From JBFEUI01 sp041547565 (GTDB lineage Bacteria > Pseudomonadota > Gammaproteobacteria > Thiohalomonadales > Thiohalomonadaceae), in assembly GCA_041547565.1 (NCBI GenBank), contig JBFEUI010000014.1, positions 1 to 39,822 of the forward strand: DNA of 39,822 nt, in the 5' to 3' direction. The notes under the pieces are model-generated. The model was not told where the DNA came from and searched no databases. It worked only from the letters and a program-made list of their open reading frames with translations. Position 1 is the stretch's first letter, and every line of letters starts with the position of its first letter. Made by a program: the position numbers and the translations under genes. Shown here in pieces: positions 33,165-39,822 of this stretch.

Positions 33165-34031
33165 CTACTTGCGTGAGCTGGGGGCGTTGACCTTGATGCC
33201 GTTGCTCATGTAGGTGTGGAAGTACTCCAGCGCCTTGTACTCATCGCCCTGGGCATTGAACGGTTTGGCGCGTACCTGCTTGTTACAGCCGCCGTAGCGG
33301 CGGTGCAGGGTACCGAAACCGGCATAAATGCCCGAGCTCGCTTTCTCCCACTTCAGGCGCCAGACCGGGAAGTGGGTGACGTGACCCAGTGCCGGACTGA
33401 GGGTGTCGGCGCGAATCATCATACCGGAACTATCCATGTGGCAGTTGGCGCAGGAGAGGTTGAGCTGGCCGCGCTTGGCGTAGAAATGCTTCTTGCCGCG
33501 GGCATACCAGTCCAGGGCGCGCTGGTCATTGGGGATGACCACGTTAATCGCCTTGCCGTTGGAGGTGGAGGCCATATAGGCGGAAATGGCGGCGAGCTTG
33601 CCTTTTCCCCACTTCAGCGGCTTCTCACCGTTTTTCACACGGCAGTCGTTGATCGCGCCCTCGAGGGTGATGATATCGCCGCTTTTGCTATCGAAGTAGG
33701 GGTAGTTCTGACGGATACCCTTGCCGCCGTTATCGAAACAGCTGGCGTAGGTTTTGCCGTTGGCGAAGGGCGTGTTGAACAGCTTCTTGCCCATCTCCAG
33801 GCCATCCTCATAGGGCGGGAACTCCTCGATCGCCTCCCACGAGCTGCGCGCATCGTGATTAACGGCGTAGACACCGTCCTGGTAGTCGTTCAATGCAATA
33901 CCCGGGAAGCGCTTCATGTAATACTCGCGGAACGATTTCAGATCTTCCCCGGGGGTGGTGGCACTTGCGGTGAACGGAGCGCTGGCCAGTACGGCCAGCG
34001 CTGAAACCGCCAATGTAATTTTTTTCATCAT
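33165..34031 (-). CDS. soxA: SoxA, thiosulfate-oxidising c-type cytochrome subunit
   Basis: This 288-residue periplasmic protein has a Sec signal (LAVSALAVLASAPFTASA). It carries one CxxCH heme motif (SCANCHMDSSG, about 190-200) and the distal Cys ligand in RYGGCNKQVRAKPF. Where diheme SoxA has a first CxxCH, this protein has SCFDNGGKG and, later, NDCRVK, so it is the monoheme type with a likely disulfide. SoxAX joins thiosulfate to the SoxY cysteine. It is the last gene of soxXYZA, followed by a bidirectional terminator. Confidence 0.95.
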   Translation of the reverse strand: MMKKITLAVSALAVLASAPFTASATTPGEDLKSFREYYMKRFPGIALNDYQDGVYAVNHDARSSWEAIEEFPPYEDGLEMGKKLFNTPFANGKTYASCFDNGGKGIRQNYPYFDSKSGDIITLEGAINDCRVKNGEKPLKWGKGKLAAISAYMASTSNGKAINVVIPNDQRALDWYARGKKHFYAKRGQLNLSCANCHMDSSGMMIRADTLSPALGHVTHFPVWRLKWEKASSGIYAGFGTLHRRYGGCNKQVRAKPFNAQGDEYKALEYFHTYMSNGIKVNAPSSRK

Positions 34032-34075
34032 TATATGACTCCTTCAGCATCGTTTGGTGCAGGTGGTGCGCCGGG

Positions 34076-34384
34076 TTATTTGACTTTTACCTCTTTTGTA
34101 TCGCTACCACCTTTATTGTCCGCCCAGCTCAGGGCGATGGTGTCGCCAGCTTTGGCGCCCGAGAAGCGGAATGACAGATAGGGGTTGGTTGAAACCGCAC
34201 CGCCCCAGTTGGCATTCATGACATCGGCGCCGTTGTGCTTGCAGGTGACATCCTGGATGAAGTGGGCGGGGATCTTCTTGCCGGTCTTCTTGTCTTTGCG
34301 CAGACCGGTTTCCATCGGGTGTTTGATCAAGGCCTTGACGGTGCAGACATCGCCTTTAACCTTTGCACGGATCTTGATACTCAT
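34076..34384 (-). CDS. soxZ: SoxZ, sulfur-carrier partner subunit
   Basis: This 102-residue beta-sandwich protein has no signal peptide; it is exported as a complex with Tat-signalled SoxY. It opens MSIKIRAKVKGD, with family features HPMETGLRKDKKTGKKIPAHFI and WGGAVSTNPYLSF. It follows soxY by 53 nt and precedes soxA by 44 nt. Confidence 0.95.
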   Translation of the reverse strand: MSIKIRAKVKGDVCTVKALIKHPMETGLRKDKKTGKKIPAHFIQDVTCKHNGADVMNANWGGAVSTNPYLSFRFSGAKAGDTIALSWADNKGGSDTKEVKVK

Positions 34385-34437
34385 TATCGATTCCTCAATA
34401 TTAATTTGTTACAGACGCTAGTGTTCAGGCGTGCCGC

Positions 34438-34905
34438 TTAACCGCCGCAGCCACCAATGGTGACCTTCACTTCCTTACGTGCGCTGTATGTCTTGCCGCC
34501 TGACTTGACTACCGCGATGACGTCGGAGGTCTTGCCCATTTTGATGCGGGTGGAGACATAGCCCTCGGTATTGGCTGCCAGGTTAAAGGTGGCCGCCAGC
34601 GGGGTTCCGTTCTTCTCGACAATAATGGCGATGGACTCGGCCTTCATGCCGGTGCTGATGGTAACCGGCACCACGGCACCGTTCTCTGCAATATCCGGCG
34701 CCTTGATCTTGATGTCGCCGCTGGCCTCTGACAGGTCACTGCCGAAGATGCCCTTCATGGCGTCCTGCACTGTTTTGGCCTCGAAGGCCGACTTGGGCCA
34801 TGCTGCCAGAACCTGGCGCGGGGCAACCAGACCTGCACCTACGGCTACGGCGACGGCGCTGCCGGCCAGGGTACTTTTCAAAAAGACTCTACGTTTCATA
34901 TTCAC
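34438..34905 (-). CDS. soxY: SoxY, sulfur-carrier protein
   Basis: I choose GTG 34905 as start: AAGGAG lies 8 nt upstream, whereas ATG 34899 is 14 nt from it and the open frame to 34956 lacks a site. The 155/156-residue product has a Tat signal (MKRRVFLKSTLAGSAVAV) and the C-terminal GGCGG, whose Cys carries the sulfur chain during periplasmic thiosulfate oxidation. The mature domain is of normal SoxY length. It lies 25 nt after soxX. Confidence 0.94.
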   Translation of the reverse strand: MNMKRRVFLKSTLAGSAVAVAVGAGLVAPRQVLAAWPKSAFEAKTVQDAMKGIFGSDLSEASGDIKIKAPDIAENGAVVPVTISTGMKAESIAIIVEKNGTPLAATFNLAANTEGYVSTRIKMGKTSDVIAVVKSGGKTYSARKEVKVTIGGCGG

Positions 34906-34930
34906 TTTAGGAACTCCTTGGGGTTCGTGA

Positions 34931-35302
34931 TTACAGGGAGTAGATAAATTCAACAACCTTATCGATTTCCCTCTCGGTCAGAATTTCATGGCGACCGAAG
35001 GGGGGCATCATGGTGTTGGGGTTATTTTTTGTCGAATCCCAAATCTGGGCTCGCATCTTTGCTTTTTCCGGGAAGCGGGCCTGCATGCTGACCAGCGGCG
35101 GACCGATGTTACCCGGCAGGCTTCCTCCTTCAATCTGGTGGCACGCTAGACAGTTACCCTTTTTTCTATCGAAGGCGATAGCCTTCCCCTCTTCGATAAC
35201 GGACTTGTCAGCGGCAATGACCAGCTGTGGTGTCATGGCCAGCGCACCGAGCAGGGTAGCAACGGCGCTGGCGGAAGTAATCAGTTTAGCGGTTTTCCGC
35301 AT
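34931..35302 (-). CDS. soxX: SoxX, monoheme cytochrome c subunit
   Basis: The start is ATG 35302 with AGGAGG 6 nt upstream; the frame is open to 35377 but that part is not SoxX-like. The 123-residue precursor has a Sec signal (ASAVATLLGALAMTPQLVIAA), heme motif NCLACHQIEGG, GNIGPPL, and a Met ligand in NTMMPPFGRHEIL. It pairs with SoxA. First gene of soxXYZA. No soxB, soxCD or soxK is in the window. Confidence 0.94.
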   Translation of the reverse strand: MRKTAKLITSASAVATLLGALAMTPQLVIAADKSVIEEGKAIAFDRKKGNCLACHQIEGGSLPGNIGPPLVSMQARFPEKAKMRAQIWDSTKNNPNTMMPPFGRHEILTEREIDKVVEFIYSL

Positions 35303-35489
35303 TGTATTCCTCCTGCAATGGATCCGGGGTTTGTCATCTAAATGCAGCGGCAGTTTTATAGCTTTTGGATGCTGCATCTGCTCGTCGCCTAATCAACACA
35401 CTTCAGCCTGTGCTGCTGACTTGCTTTATCGCATGACGGGCATTTGTAAATTACCAAAGGGCGATACGTTCATGCCTTCGATGCGAGCT

Positions 35490-35517
35490 AGCATACAGAA
35501 TAGACCCGGAATCGCAA
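35490..35517 (-). promoter_or_regulatory. Possible sox operon promoter
   Basis: On the minus strand, TTGCGA (35517-35512), a 16-bp spacer, and TATGCT (35495-35490) form a sigma70-like pair about 190 nt before soxX. The 340-bp gap from 35303 to 35643 holds no gene. Its other content is a small palindrome GCTAGC at 35487-35492. Confidence 0.35.
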
Positions 35518-35643
35518 GCAAATATTCCCAAAAAATGCGAAAAAAACCGTTTAAAACCAGTGTATTAGGGAATGCTTAAATGCTTTTGCTGTTTTTTTGT
35601 TGGAAATGGAATAGAACCTTATCAAGCGACGTCTAAACATAAT

Positions 35644-37095
35644 CTAGTTGCGTCTTTCCAGTTCCATTTCCCCCTTGAGCTGTTCCATCCGGGCATCCAC
35701 TTTTGCCGCATCATAAAAATTCAGTTGCCCGGATTTTTTCGCCAGTTCCAGTTGCTTCAATGACTCATCTGTCTCATAGGTCAGGTAGTAGTGCCTGGAC
35801 ATGGCCAGGTGTGCCGCACCCTCATTCCCGAGCCGTGTTTCCGCCTTGGCTAGCAGGCGGTGTCCAGTGGCACTGTCCGGGTGTTTGAGAATAAAGCGGG
35901 TGAGGAGGCTGCGTGCCTGCTCAGTTTTGTCTGCCGCCAGCAGCACCTCTGCCAGTCGAAGGCTCAAAACCGTATTGTAGGGGTAGTGACTGAGTCCGCG
36001 GTTCAGCAGATCGATCGCGACCTGGAGTTTTTCCGCGTTCAACAGGGCCTGTGCATAGGTGTCGATGAGTATTATGCGTTCGGGTTGCTCCTTGACCAGC
36101 CCCTGGAGTTGGTGCAGCGCCTTCTCACGCCGACCGACCTGAAACAGGGCAATGGCCTGGCTGAAACGCGTAATGTACGAACCCGTGTCCTGCTGTGCCT
36201 CCTGCTTCGCGCCATAGTGTGCCAGCAGGGCCTGCTTGTCGCGGGTTGTCAACACCGTCAATTTGGCTTTCAGCAACATAAAGTGGCTCTCATCGCGCAT
36301 TGGGGCGGTTGGATACTGGCTGGCGCGTCCGAGTGAGTCGGCGATACGTGATTCGGTGACCGGGTGAGTGAGCAGGAACTCCGGGGCGTTGCCGCCGTAA
36401 AGACGCGTCTCCTCGTACAGGCGCTGGAAAAATGAAGGCATGTTATGCGGGTCGTAGCCCGAACCGGCCAGATACTGCATGCCGACGCGATCGGCCTCCT
36501 GTTCGTAGTCCCGGGAGTAGTTGAGTTGCATCTGACTGGCGGCAGCGGTGGAACTGGCCAGTGCCGCATTGGCCGCCTGGGGGTTGCTGCCTCCCAGCAG
36601 GATGGCGGCAATCACCGCAGCGGTGAGCGGCAGATTCATCTGGCTGGCCTTTTCATAGCCCCGGGCAAGGTGGTGCTGGGTGACATGTGCGATTTCATGT
36701 GCCAGCACTGAAGCCAGTTCGCCCTCATTCCTGCTGGCAAGCAGCAGGCCGGTGTGGATGCCGATGTAACCTCCTGGCATGGCAAAGGCGTTGATGGACG
36801 GGTCATCGACAATAAAGAAGGTGAAGCTGTCGGCACGCTGTTCACTGCCGGCAAGAATTTTTTTGCCGATATCATTGATGTAACCGGTAAGGAGGGGATC
36901 TTCCACCAGCTTTCCAGAGTGCTTGATTTGGCGCATCATCTGGCGGCCGATGCGCCGTTCCTGCTCGGCTGATATGAGCTGCGCCGAGCTGTCCCCCATG
37001 TCGGGAAGGTTGATGCTATCGGCTGCAACACGCAGTGGGGAGGTGATGAGGCTTGCGATGGCAAACAGCAGTATGACTCGTTGTGATAATAACAT
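35644..37095 (-). CDS. bepA: BepA/YfgC-type periplasmic M48 metalloprotease
   Basis: This 483-residue protein has a Sec signal (residues 1-25), an M48 protease domain with zinc motif HEIAHVTQHH and downstream Glu ligand in YEQEADRVGMQYL, and C-terminal TPR repeats (about 310-470). BepA assists outer-membrane protein assembly (LptD) and degrades misassembled BAM substrates. Gly/Ala-rich segment 155-190 (IAAILLGGSNPQAANAALAS) is the usual active-site-covering region. It points away from the rhodanese gene and towards sox, with 341 nt to soxX. Confidence 0.92.
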   Translation of the reverse strand: MLLSQRVILLFAIASLITSPLRVAADSINLPDMGDSSAQLISAEQERRIGRQMMRQIKHSGKLVEDPLLTGYINDIGKKILAGSEQRADSFTFFIVDDPSINAFAMPGGYIGIHTGLLLASRNEGELASVLAHEIAHVTQHHLARGYEKASQMNLPLTAAVIAAILLGGSNPQAANAALASSTAAASQMQLNYSRDYEQEADRVGMQYLAGSGYDPHNMPSFFQRLYEETRLYGGNAPEFLLTHPVTESRIADSLGRASQYPTAPMRDESHFMLLKAKLTVLTTRDKQALLAHYGAKQEAQQDTGSYITRFSQAIALFQVGRREKALHQLQGLVKEQPERIILIDTYAQALLNAEKLQVAIDLLNRGLSHYPYNTVLSLRLAEVLLAADKTEQARSLLTRFILKHPDSATGHRLLAKAETRLGNEGAAHLAMSRHYYLTYETDESLKQLELAKKSGQLNFYDAAKVDARMEQLKGEMELERRN

Positions 37096-37209
37096 TTGCC
37101 GCAGTGTATATTGATGGCCAATAAAGGTCCGGACGTAGGGTTAAGACAGAAAAGCCTGCCAGAGGTTCATTGCGCCGGAGCTGGGGAGGATAAATCAGAT
37201 GTCCGGGTA

Positions 37210-37239
37210 TTGAAATACGGGTTTCAAACACCATAGAAT
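37210..37239 (+). promoter_or_regulatory. Promoter with dyad upstream of rhodanese gene
   Basis: TTGAAA (37210-37215), 18-bp spacer, TAGAAT (37234-37239). The -35 is half of a perfect dyad TTGAAA-N6-TTTCAA (37210-37227), and another, GTATT-GA-AATAC (37207-37218), overlaps it. A repressor or activator could bind here. Confidence 0.4.
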
Positions 37240-37275
37240 ATTAGGGATTAATAATGTACTGATGGTATCTGAATT

Positions 37276-37596
37276 ATGTTCAATGTGAAGGAAGTCGATA
37301 TTGCTGAGCTGCAGCAATTGCTGGAAAAGGAAAAAGAGGGCGTTCATCTGATCGACGTGCGCAGCCCCATGGAAATTGCCCAGGGTGCAATCGAGGGTGC
37401 GGCCCACCTGCCGTTGCATACACTGCCAATGAGCCTGGATGAGATACCTGAAGATAAAAAGGTGGTGTTCTACTGCCGTACGGGTGCCCGTTCAGCTCAG
37501 GCCTGCGCGTTTTTGGCGCAGCAGGGTATCGAGAATGTCTACAACCTGCGCGGGGGCATTATCGCCTGGGCGCAGAGTGGCCTGGCGGTTGCCTAA
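37276..37596 (+). CDS. Single-domain rhodanese
   Basis: This 106-residue cytoplasmic sulfurtransferase has the active-site loop YCRTGARS with catalytic Cys about 67, plus LIDVRSPMEIAQGAI and NLRGGIIAWA. It fits the small GlpE/PspE-like class without signal peptide. It precedes tusA and dsrE2, the order of a known sulfur relay in Allochromatium (rhodanese to TusA, with DsrE2). A terminator follows, so it may be transcribed apart from tusA. Confidence 0.92.
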   Translation: MFNVKEVDIAELQQLLEKEKEGVHLIDVRSPMEIAQGAIEGAAHLPLHTLPMSLDEIPEDKKVVFYCRTGARSAQACAFLAQQGIENVYNLRGGIIAWAQSGLAVA

Positions 37597-37632
37597 CTGA
37601 TTGATATTAGAACGGCAACAGTTATAACACGT

Positions 37633-37667
37633 AAAAAAAGAGGGGGTATTTACCCCTCTTTTTTTGT
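37633..37667. terminator. Terminator after rhodanese gene
   Basis: A run of A, then AGAGGGG, loop GTATTTA (37646-37652), CCCCTCT and seven T. Symmetric A and T runs allow action in both directions. Confidence 0.85.
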
Positions 37668-37717
37668 CTCTGAAGGGCGCCTCGGCGGCTATGCCGGGAC
37701 TTGCTTTCAAGTGCCAG

Positions 37718-37745
37718 TTGGCATATAAGTGGAATCTTGTATTCT
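37718..37745 (+). promoter_or_regulatory. Promoter of tusA
   Basis: TTGGCA (37718-37723), 16-bp spacer, TATTCT (37740-37745). The predicted start is near 37752, placing the next hairpin at the very 5' end of the mRNA. Confidence 0.5.
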
Positions 37746-37756
37746 AAATTTCCAAG

Positions 37757-37781
37757 CGGCCATTTGGGTGGCCGGTTTTTT
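37757..37781 (+). promoter_or_regulatory. 5'-leader hairpin with U-tract before tusA
   Basis: CGGCCA (37757-37762), loop TTTGGG, TGGCCG (37769-37774), then G and six T. It lies 27 nt upstream of the tusA ATG, inside its predicted leader. It may attenuate transcription or stabilise the mRNA 5' end. Confidence 0.5.
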
Positions 37782-37808
37782 CAATCTGTACCGCGAGGAG
37801 ATATAACA

Positions 37809-38039
37809 ATGGCTAACTTCGACCAAGAACTTGACGCTTCCGGACTGAACTGCCCGCTGCCTATTCTGCGTGCCAAGAAAACACTGGGTGCCTTGTCAGC
37901 CGGCCAGGTTCTGCGTATCGTTGCTACCGATCCGGGTTCCGTGAAAGACTTCGAAGCCTTCTCCAAACAGACCGGCAATGAGCTGCTGGAGTCTGGTGAA
38001 GAGGGTGGCAAGTTTGTATTCATGATCAAAAAAGCCTAA
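37809..38039 (+). CDS. tusA: TusA-family sulfur carrier
   Basis: The start is ATG 37809 with GAGGAG 8 nt upstream; the frame is open to 37701 but that part is leader. The 76-residue protein has the sulfur-binding motif LDASGLNCPLPILRAKK (Cys about 15) and KFVFMIKK at its end. TusA accepts sulfane sulfur from rhodanese and passes it on during sulfur oxidation or tRNA thiolation. It lies 32 nt before dsrE2. In sulfur oxidisers this is an abundant protein, and its own promoter plus leader fits that. Confidence 0.94.
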   Translation: MANFDQELDASGLNCPLPILRAKKTLGALSAGQVLRIVATDPGSVKDFEAFSKQTGNELLESGEEGGKFVFMIKKA

Positions 38040-38071
38040 TAACCGGACCTGGTGTAGGGGGGAGATAGAGT

Positions 38072-38542
38072 ATGTCTGATCAAAAGAAGATGGCAATCAT
38101 TGCCACGAAAGGTACCCTGGACTGGGCTTATCCGCCCTTTATCCTGGCTTCAACCGCAGCGGCGCTCGGCTATGAGGTGGAGGTTTTCTTCACTTTCTAT
38201 GGACTTCAGTGCGTTAAAAAGGATCTCAATCTGCAAGTGACCTCACTCGGTAATCCCGGCATGCCGATGCCGATGCCGATGCCGGTACTGCTGCAGGCGC
38301 TGCCCGGTATGCAGAGCATGATGACTGCCATGATGAAGTCAAAGATGAAGTCAAAAGGCGTGGCCAGTATCGAGGACCTGCGTGAATTGTGCATCGAGGC
38401 TGACGTCAAGATGGTGGCTTGCCAGATGACTGTGGACCTGTTCGATATGAATCCTTCCGATTTTATCGATGGTCTGGAGTTCGGCGGTGCAGCGACCTTC
38501 TTCGAGTTTGCCGGAGAGTCTGATATCTGCCTGTATATCTAG
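38072..38542 (+). CDS. dsrE2: DsrE2-type sulfur-relay protein
   Basis: This 156-residue DsrE/F-like protein has a candidate active Cys117 in KMVACQMTVDLF and another, Cys47, in YGLQCVKKD. Residues 63-92 are unusually Met-rich (GMPMPMPMP, then QSMMTAMMKSKM), the first part encoded by a hexamer ATGCCG repeated four times at 38263-38286. No clear transmembrane pair is visible, so it fits the soluble branch. The family moves sulfur with TusA and rhodanese. Strong GGGGGAG before ATG 38072. Confidence 0.88.
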   Translation: MSDQKKMAIIATKGTLDWAYPPFILASTAAALGYEVEVFFTFYGLQCVKKDLNLQVTSLGNPGMPMPMPMPVLLQALPGMQSMMTAMMKSKMKSKGVASIEDLRELCIEADVKMVACQMTVDLFDMNPSDFIDGLEFGGAATFFEFAGESDICLYI

Positions 38543-38570
38543 TCCGTTACACTGGCATGTAGCAATGAAA

Positions 38571-38605
38571 CCCCGTGCAGCGTGAGCTGCACGGGGTTTT
38601 GTTTT
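38571..38605 (+). terminator. Terminator after dsrE2
   Basis: CCCCGTGCAGC, loop GTGA, GCTGCACGGGG form a perfect 11-bp stem followed by TTTTGTTTTT. Confidence 0.93.
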
Positions 38606-38721
38606 TCCATGAGGTGAAAAGCAGTGCCTAATGAGTGAAATGGAGCAGCTACAAGGTGCTAACGGTAAAAGAGAGAAATTTGACAGGGCGATCTTAGCGC
38701 GAACAGTGCTGCTGGTTCCTC

Positions 38722-38799
38722 ATTCCTTGAGTTTCAAATCATTGACACAAGTTAAAAACCTACTATCTATAAGGAATATATGTAAGAACATTAAGGAAT
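38722..38799. promoter_or_regulatory. AAGGAAT half-sites upstream of fadL-like gene
   Basis: TAAGGAAT occurs at 38770-38777 and 38792-38799, 22 bp apart (two helical turns). The inverted ATTCCTT occurs at 38722-38728. Spacing suggests an activator binding one face of the DNA. Confidence 0.4.
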
Positions 38800-38818
38800 T
38801 CTGATATTGTAAAGCTGC

Positions 38819-38864
38819 TTGACACACATTTGTGACACAAATATCGTGGCGCTTGAACGATATT
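38819..38864 (+). promoter_or_regulatory. Promoter with two overlapping dyads before fadL-like gene
   Basis: TTGACA (38819-38824), 17-bp spacer, TATCGT (38842-38847). A perfect dyad ATTTGTG-A-CACAAAT (38828-38842) fills the spacer. A second, AATATCGT (38840-38847) with ACGATATT (38857-38864), covers the -10 and start site. Both are placed for repression. Confidence 0.5.
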
Positions 38865-38934
38865 GGCCCCAGTGGTTTTAGGGCTGAAAAAAAACAAACA
38901 TAACTAGAAATATTTTGACTACGAGGAGAGAGCG

Positions 38935-39822
38935 ATGAAGCATTCCAAACGCCTGCTTGCCATGGCGATTTCTACTGCGCTGAGCGCACCTGCCGCTGTT
39001 TACGCCACCAACGGCATGAATCTTGAAGGTTACGGTCCCGAGGCACTGGGCATGGGCGGTGCGTCCATGGCCTATGACAACGGCACCGCCGCGATGATGA
39101 ACAACCCCGCCACCCTGGGTCTGATGGCTGAAGGTAACCGCCTTGACCTGGCCCTGGGTATGCTCGGCCCGAATGTCACCACCGAAAATGCGGCAATGGA
39201 CTGGGATTCCGATGGTGATGCCTACTACATGCCGGCTGTCGGCTGGGCCAAAAAGAACGGCAAGCTGACCTTTGGTGTCGGCGCCTTCGCCCAGGGCGGT
39301 ATGGGTACCGAGTACAAGGCGACCAATACCCAGCCTGCCCCCGGTCCGGGTTCCTTCTTTGCCACCGGTTCCAGTGCCATGGGTGGCCAGCTGAGCCAGG
39401 CCTCGGCGATTGCCGCTGATGTATTTGCCGCCGACGAGATGTCAGAGGTGGGCGTGATGCGCATCCTGTTCCCGCTGGCCTACAACGTCAACGACCGCCT
39501 GAATATCGGCGGCAGCATCGACTACGTGCGCGCCTCCATGGACCTGCAGATGGCGATGCCCGGAGGCATGATGTGGGACATGATGCCCACGAACTACAAT
39601 CCTGGCGCTACTCAAACGGCGGGCACCCTTGATGGCAGTATGGTTGATGGGTTGATGGCCGCAATGGGTGCGGGTCAGGTTACAGACCTATATGGCGGCT
39701 ATTTCGATTTTGCTGACGACAACCCCTACATGGGCCAGACCGAGGGCGATGGCTTTGCCGGCAAGCTCGGCTTTACCTACCAGGTCAACGACCGGCTGAC
39801 CGTGGGCGGTACCTACCACAGC
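38935..39822 (+). CDS. FadL/OmpP1-family outer-membrane channel, 3' end outside window
   Basis: From ATG 38935 (GAGGAGAG just upstream) 296 codons stay open to the right edge. A Sec signal (LLAMAISTALSAPAAVYA) is followed by TNGMNLEGYGPEALGMGGAS, and DNGTAAMMNNPATLGLM carries the NPA motif of FadL's N-terminal plug. Repeated Asp/Asn-Arg-Leu strand starts (NVNDRLNIGGS, QVNDRLTVGGT) are typical of the beta-barrel. Met content is high (GGMMWDMMP). FadL channels import hydrophobic molecules such as fatty acids. In a sulfur oxidiser, next to sulfur-relay genes, uptake of a hydrophobic sulfur form is conceivable but unproven. Confidence 0.85.
   Translation, partial: MKHSKRLLAMAISTALSAPAAVYATNGMNLEGYGPEALGMGGASMAYDNGTAAMMNNPATLGLMAEGNRLDLALGMLGPNVTTENAAMDWDSDGDAYYMPAVGWAKKNGKLTFGVGAFAQGGMGTEYKATNTQPAPGPGSFFATGSSAMGGQLSQASAIAADVFAADEMSEVGVMRILFPLAYNVNDRLNIGGSIDYVRASMDLQMAMPGGMMWDMMPTNYNPGATQTAGTLDGSMVDGLMAAMGAGQVTDLYGGYFDFADDNPYMGQTEGDGFAGKLGFTYQVNDRLTVGGTYHS

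Noticed and set aside
38631..38804. 57-codon open frame between dsrE2 and the FadL-like gene
   Set aside because: No ribosome site, codon use unlike neighbours, and it overlaps the promoter-proximal repeats.

Overview
The window is a dense, GC-rich, intron-free bacterial chromosome segment. Its gene content points to a sulfur-oxidising, CO2-fixing gammaproteobacterium (Chromatiales-like); I cannot name a genus from sequence alone. The evidence is a gammaproteobacterial housekeeping block (aspS, yebC-ruvCAB, ybgC-tolQRAB-pal-cpoB, queE-queC, tRNA-Lys) next to sulfur genes (soxXYZA, rhodanese-tusA-dsrE2, a YeeE/YedE sulfur transporter) and inorganic-carbon uptake genes (a DabA-type protein with several complex-I-like membrane subunits, and a SulP transporter).

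Layout. 1-728 (minus): 5' part of a long-type thymidine/AMP phosphorylase, cut by the window edge. 981-2792 (minus): Atm1-type ABC exporter. 2958-6618 (plus): small conserved-looking protein, FmdB zinc ribbon, aspS, nadA. 6715-7347: small alpha/beta hydrolase. 7777-16594: yebC, ruvC, ruvA, ruvB, ybgC, tolQ, tolR, tolA, tolB, pal, cpoB, queE, many with overlapping or nearly touching ends. 16846-19022: queC and a YeeE/YedE permease. 19166-19241: tRNA-Lys(UUU) with terminator. 19415-28990: one apparent operon with a 50-residue Cys-rich membrane peptide, a NuoM-like subunit, a large DabA, a NuoL-like subunit, a NuoM-like subunit with degenerate ion-channel residues, and another NuoM-like subunit. 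29088-30986: Uup-type ABC-F ATPase. 31178-32953: SulP/STAS transporter. 33165-35302 (minus): soxX-soxY-soxZ-soxA without soxB. 35644-37095 (minus): BepA-type periplasmic protease. 37276-38542 (plus): rhodanese, tusA, dsrE2. 38935-end: 5' part of a FadL-family outer-membrane channel.

How it fits together. SoxXA and SoxYZ start periplasmic thiosulfate oxidation. Rhodanese, TusA and DsrE2 relay sulfane sulfur in the cytoplasm. The DabA cluster and perhaps SulP would supply inorganic carbon for fixation driven by that electron source. The Tol-Pal and BepA genes maintain the envelope.

Most notable. (1) The DabA cluster has four different complex-I antiporter-like subunits and a previously missable 50-aa Cys-rich membrane peptide, preceded by a perfect LysR-type-looking dyad. 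(2) Four intergenic spacers hold degenerate arrays with a strict 7- or 8-bp period. Each locus has its own unit sequence and several arrays abut stop or start codons. Two of them flank the same REP-like paired hairpin (ATAG plus a GGCG...CGCC stem). (3) The FadL promoter region carries overlapping perfect dyads and helically phased direct repeats.
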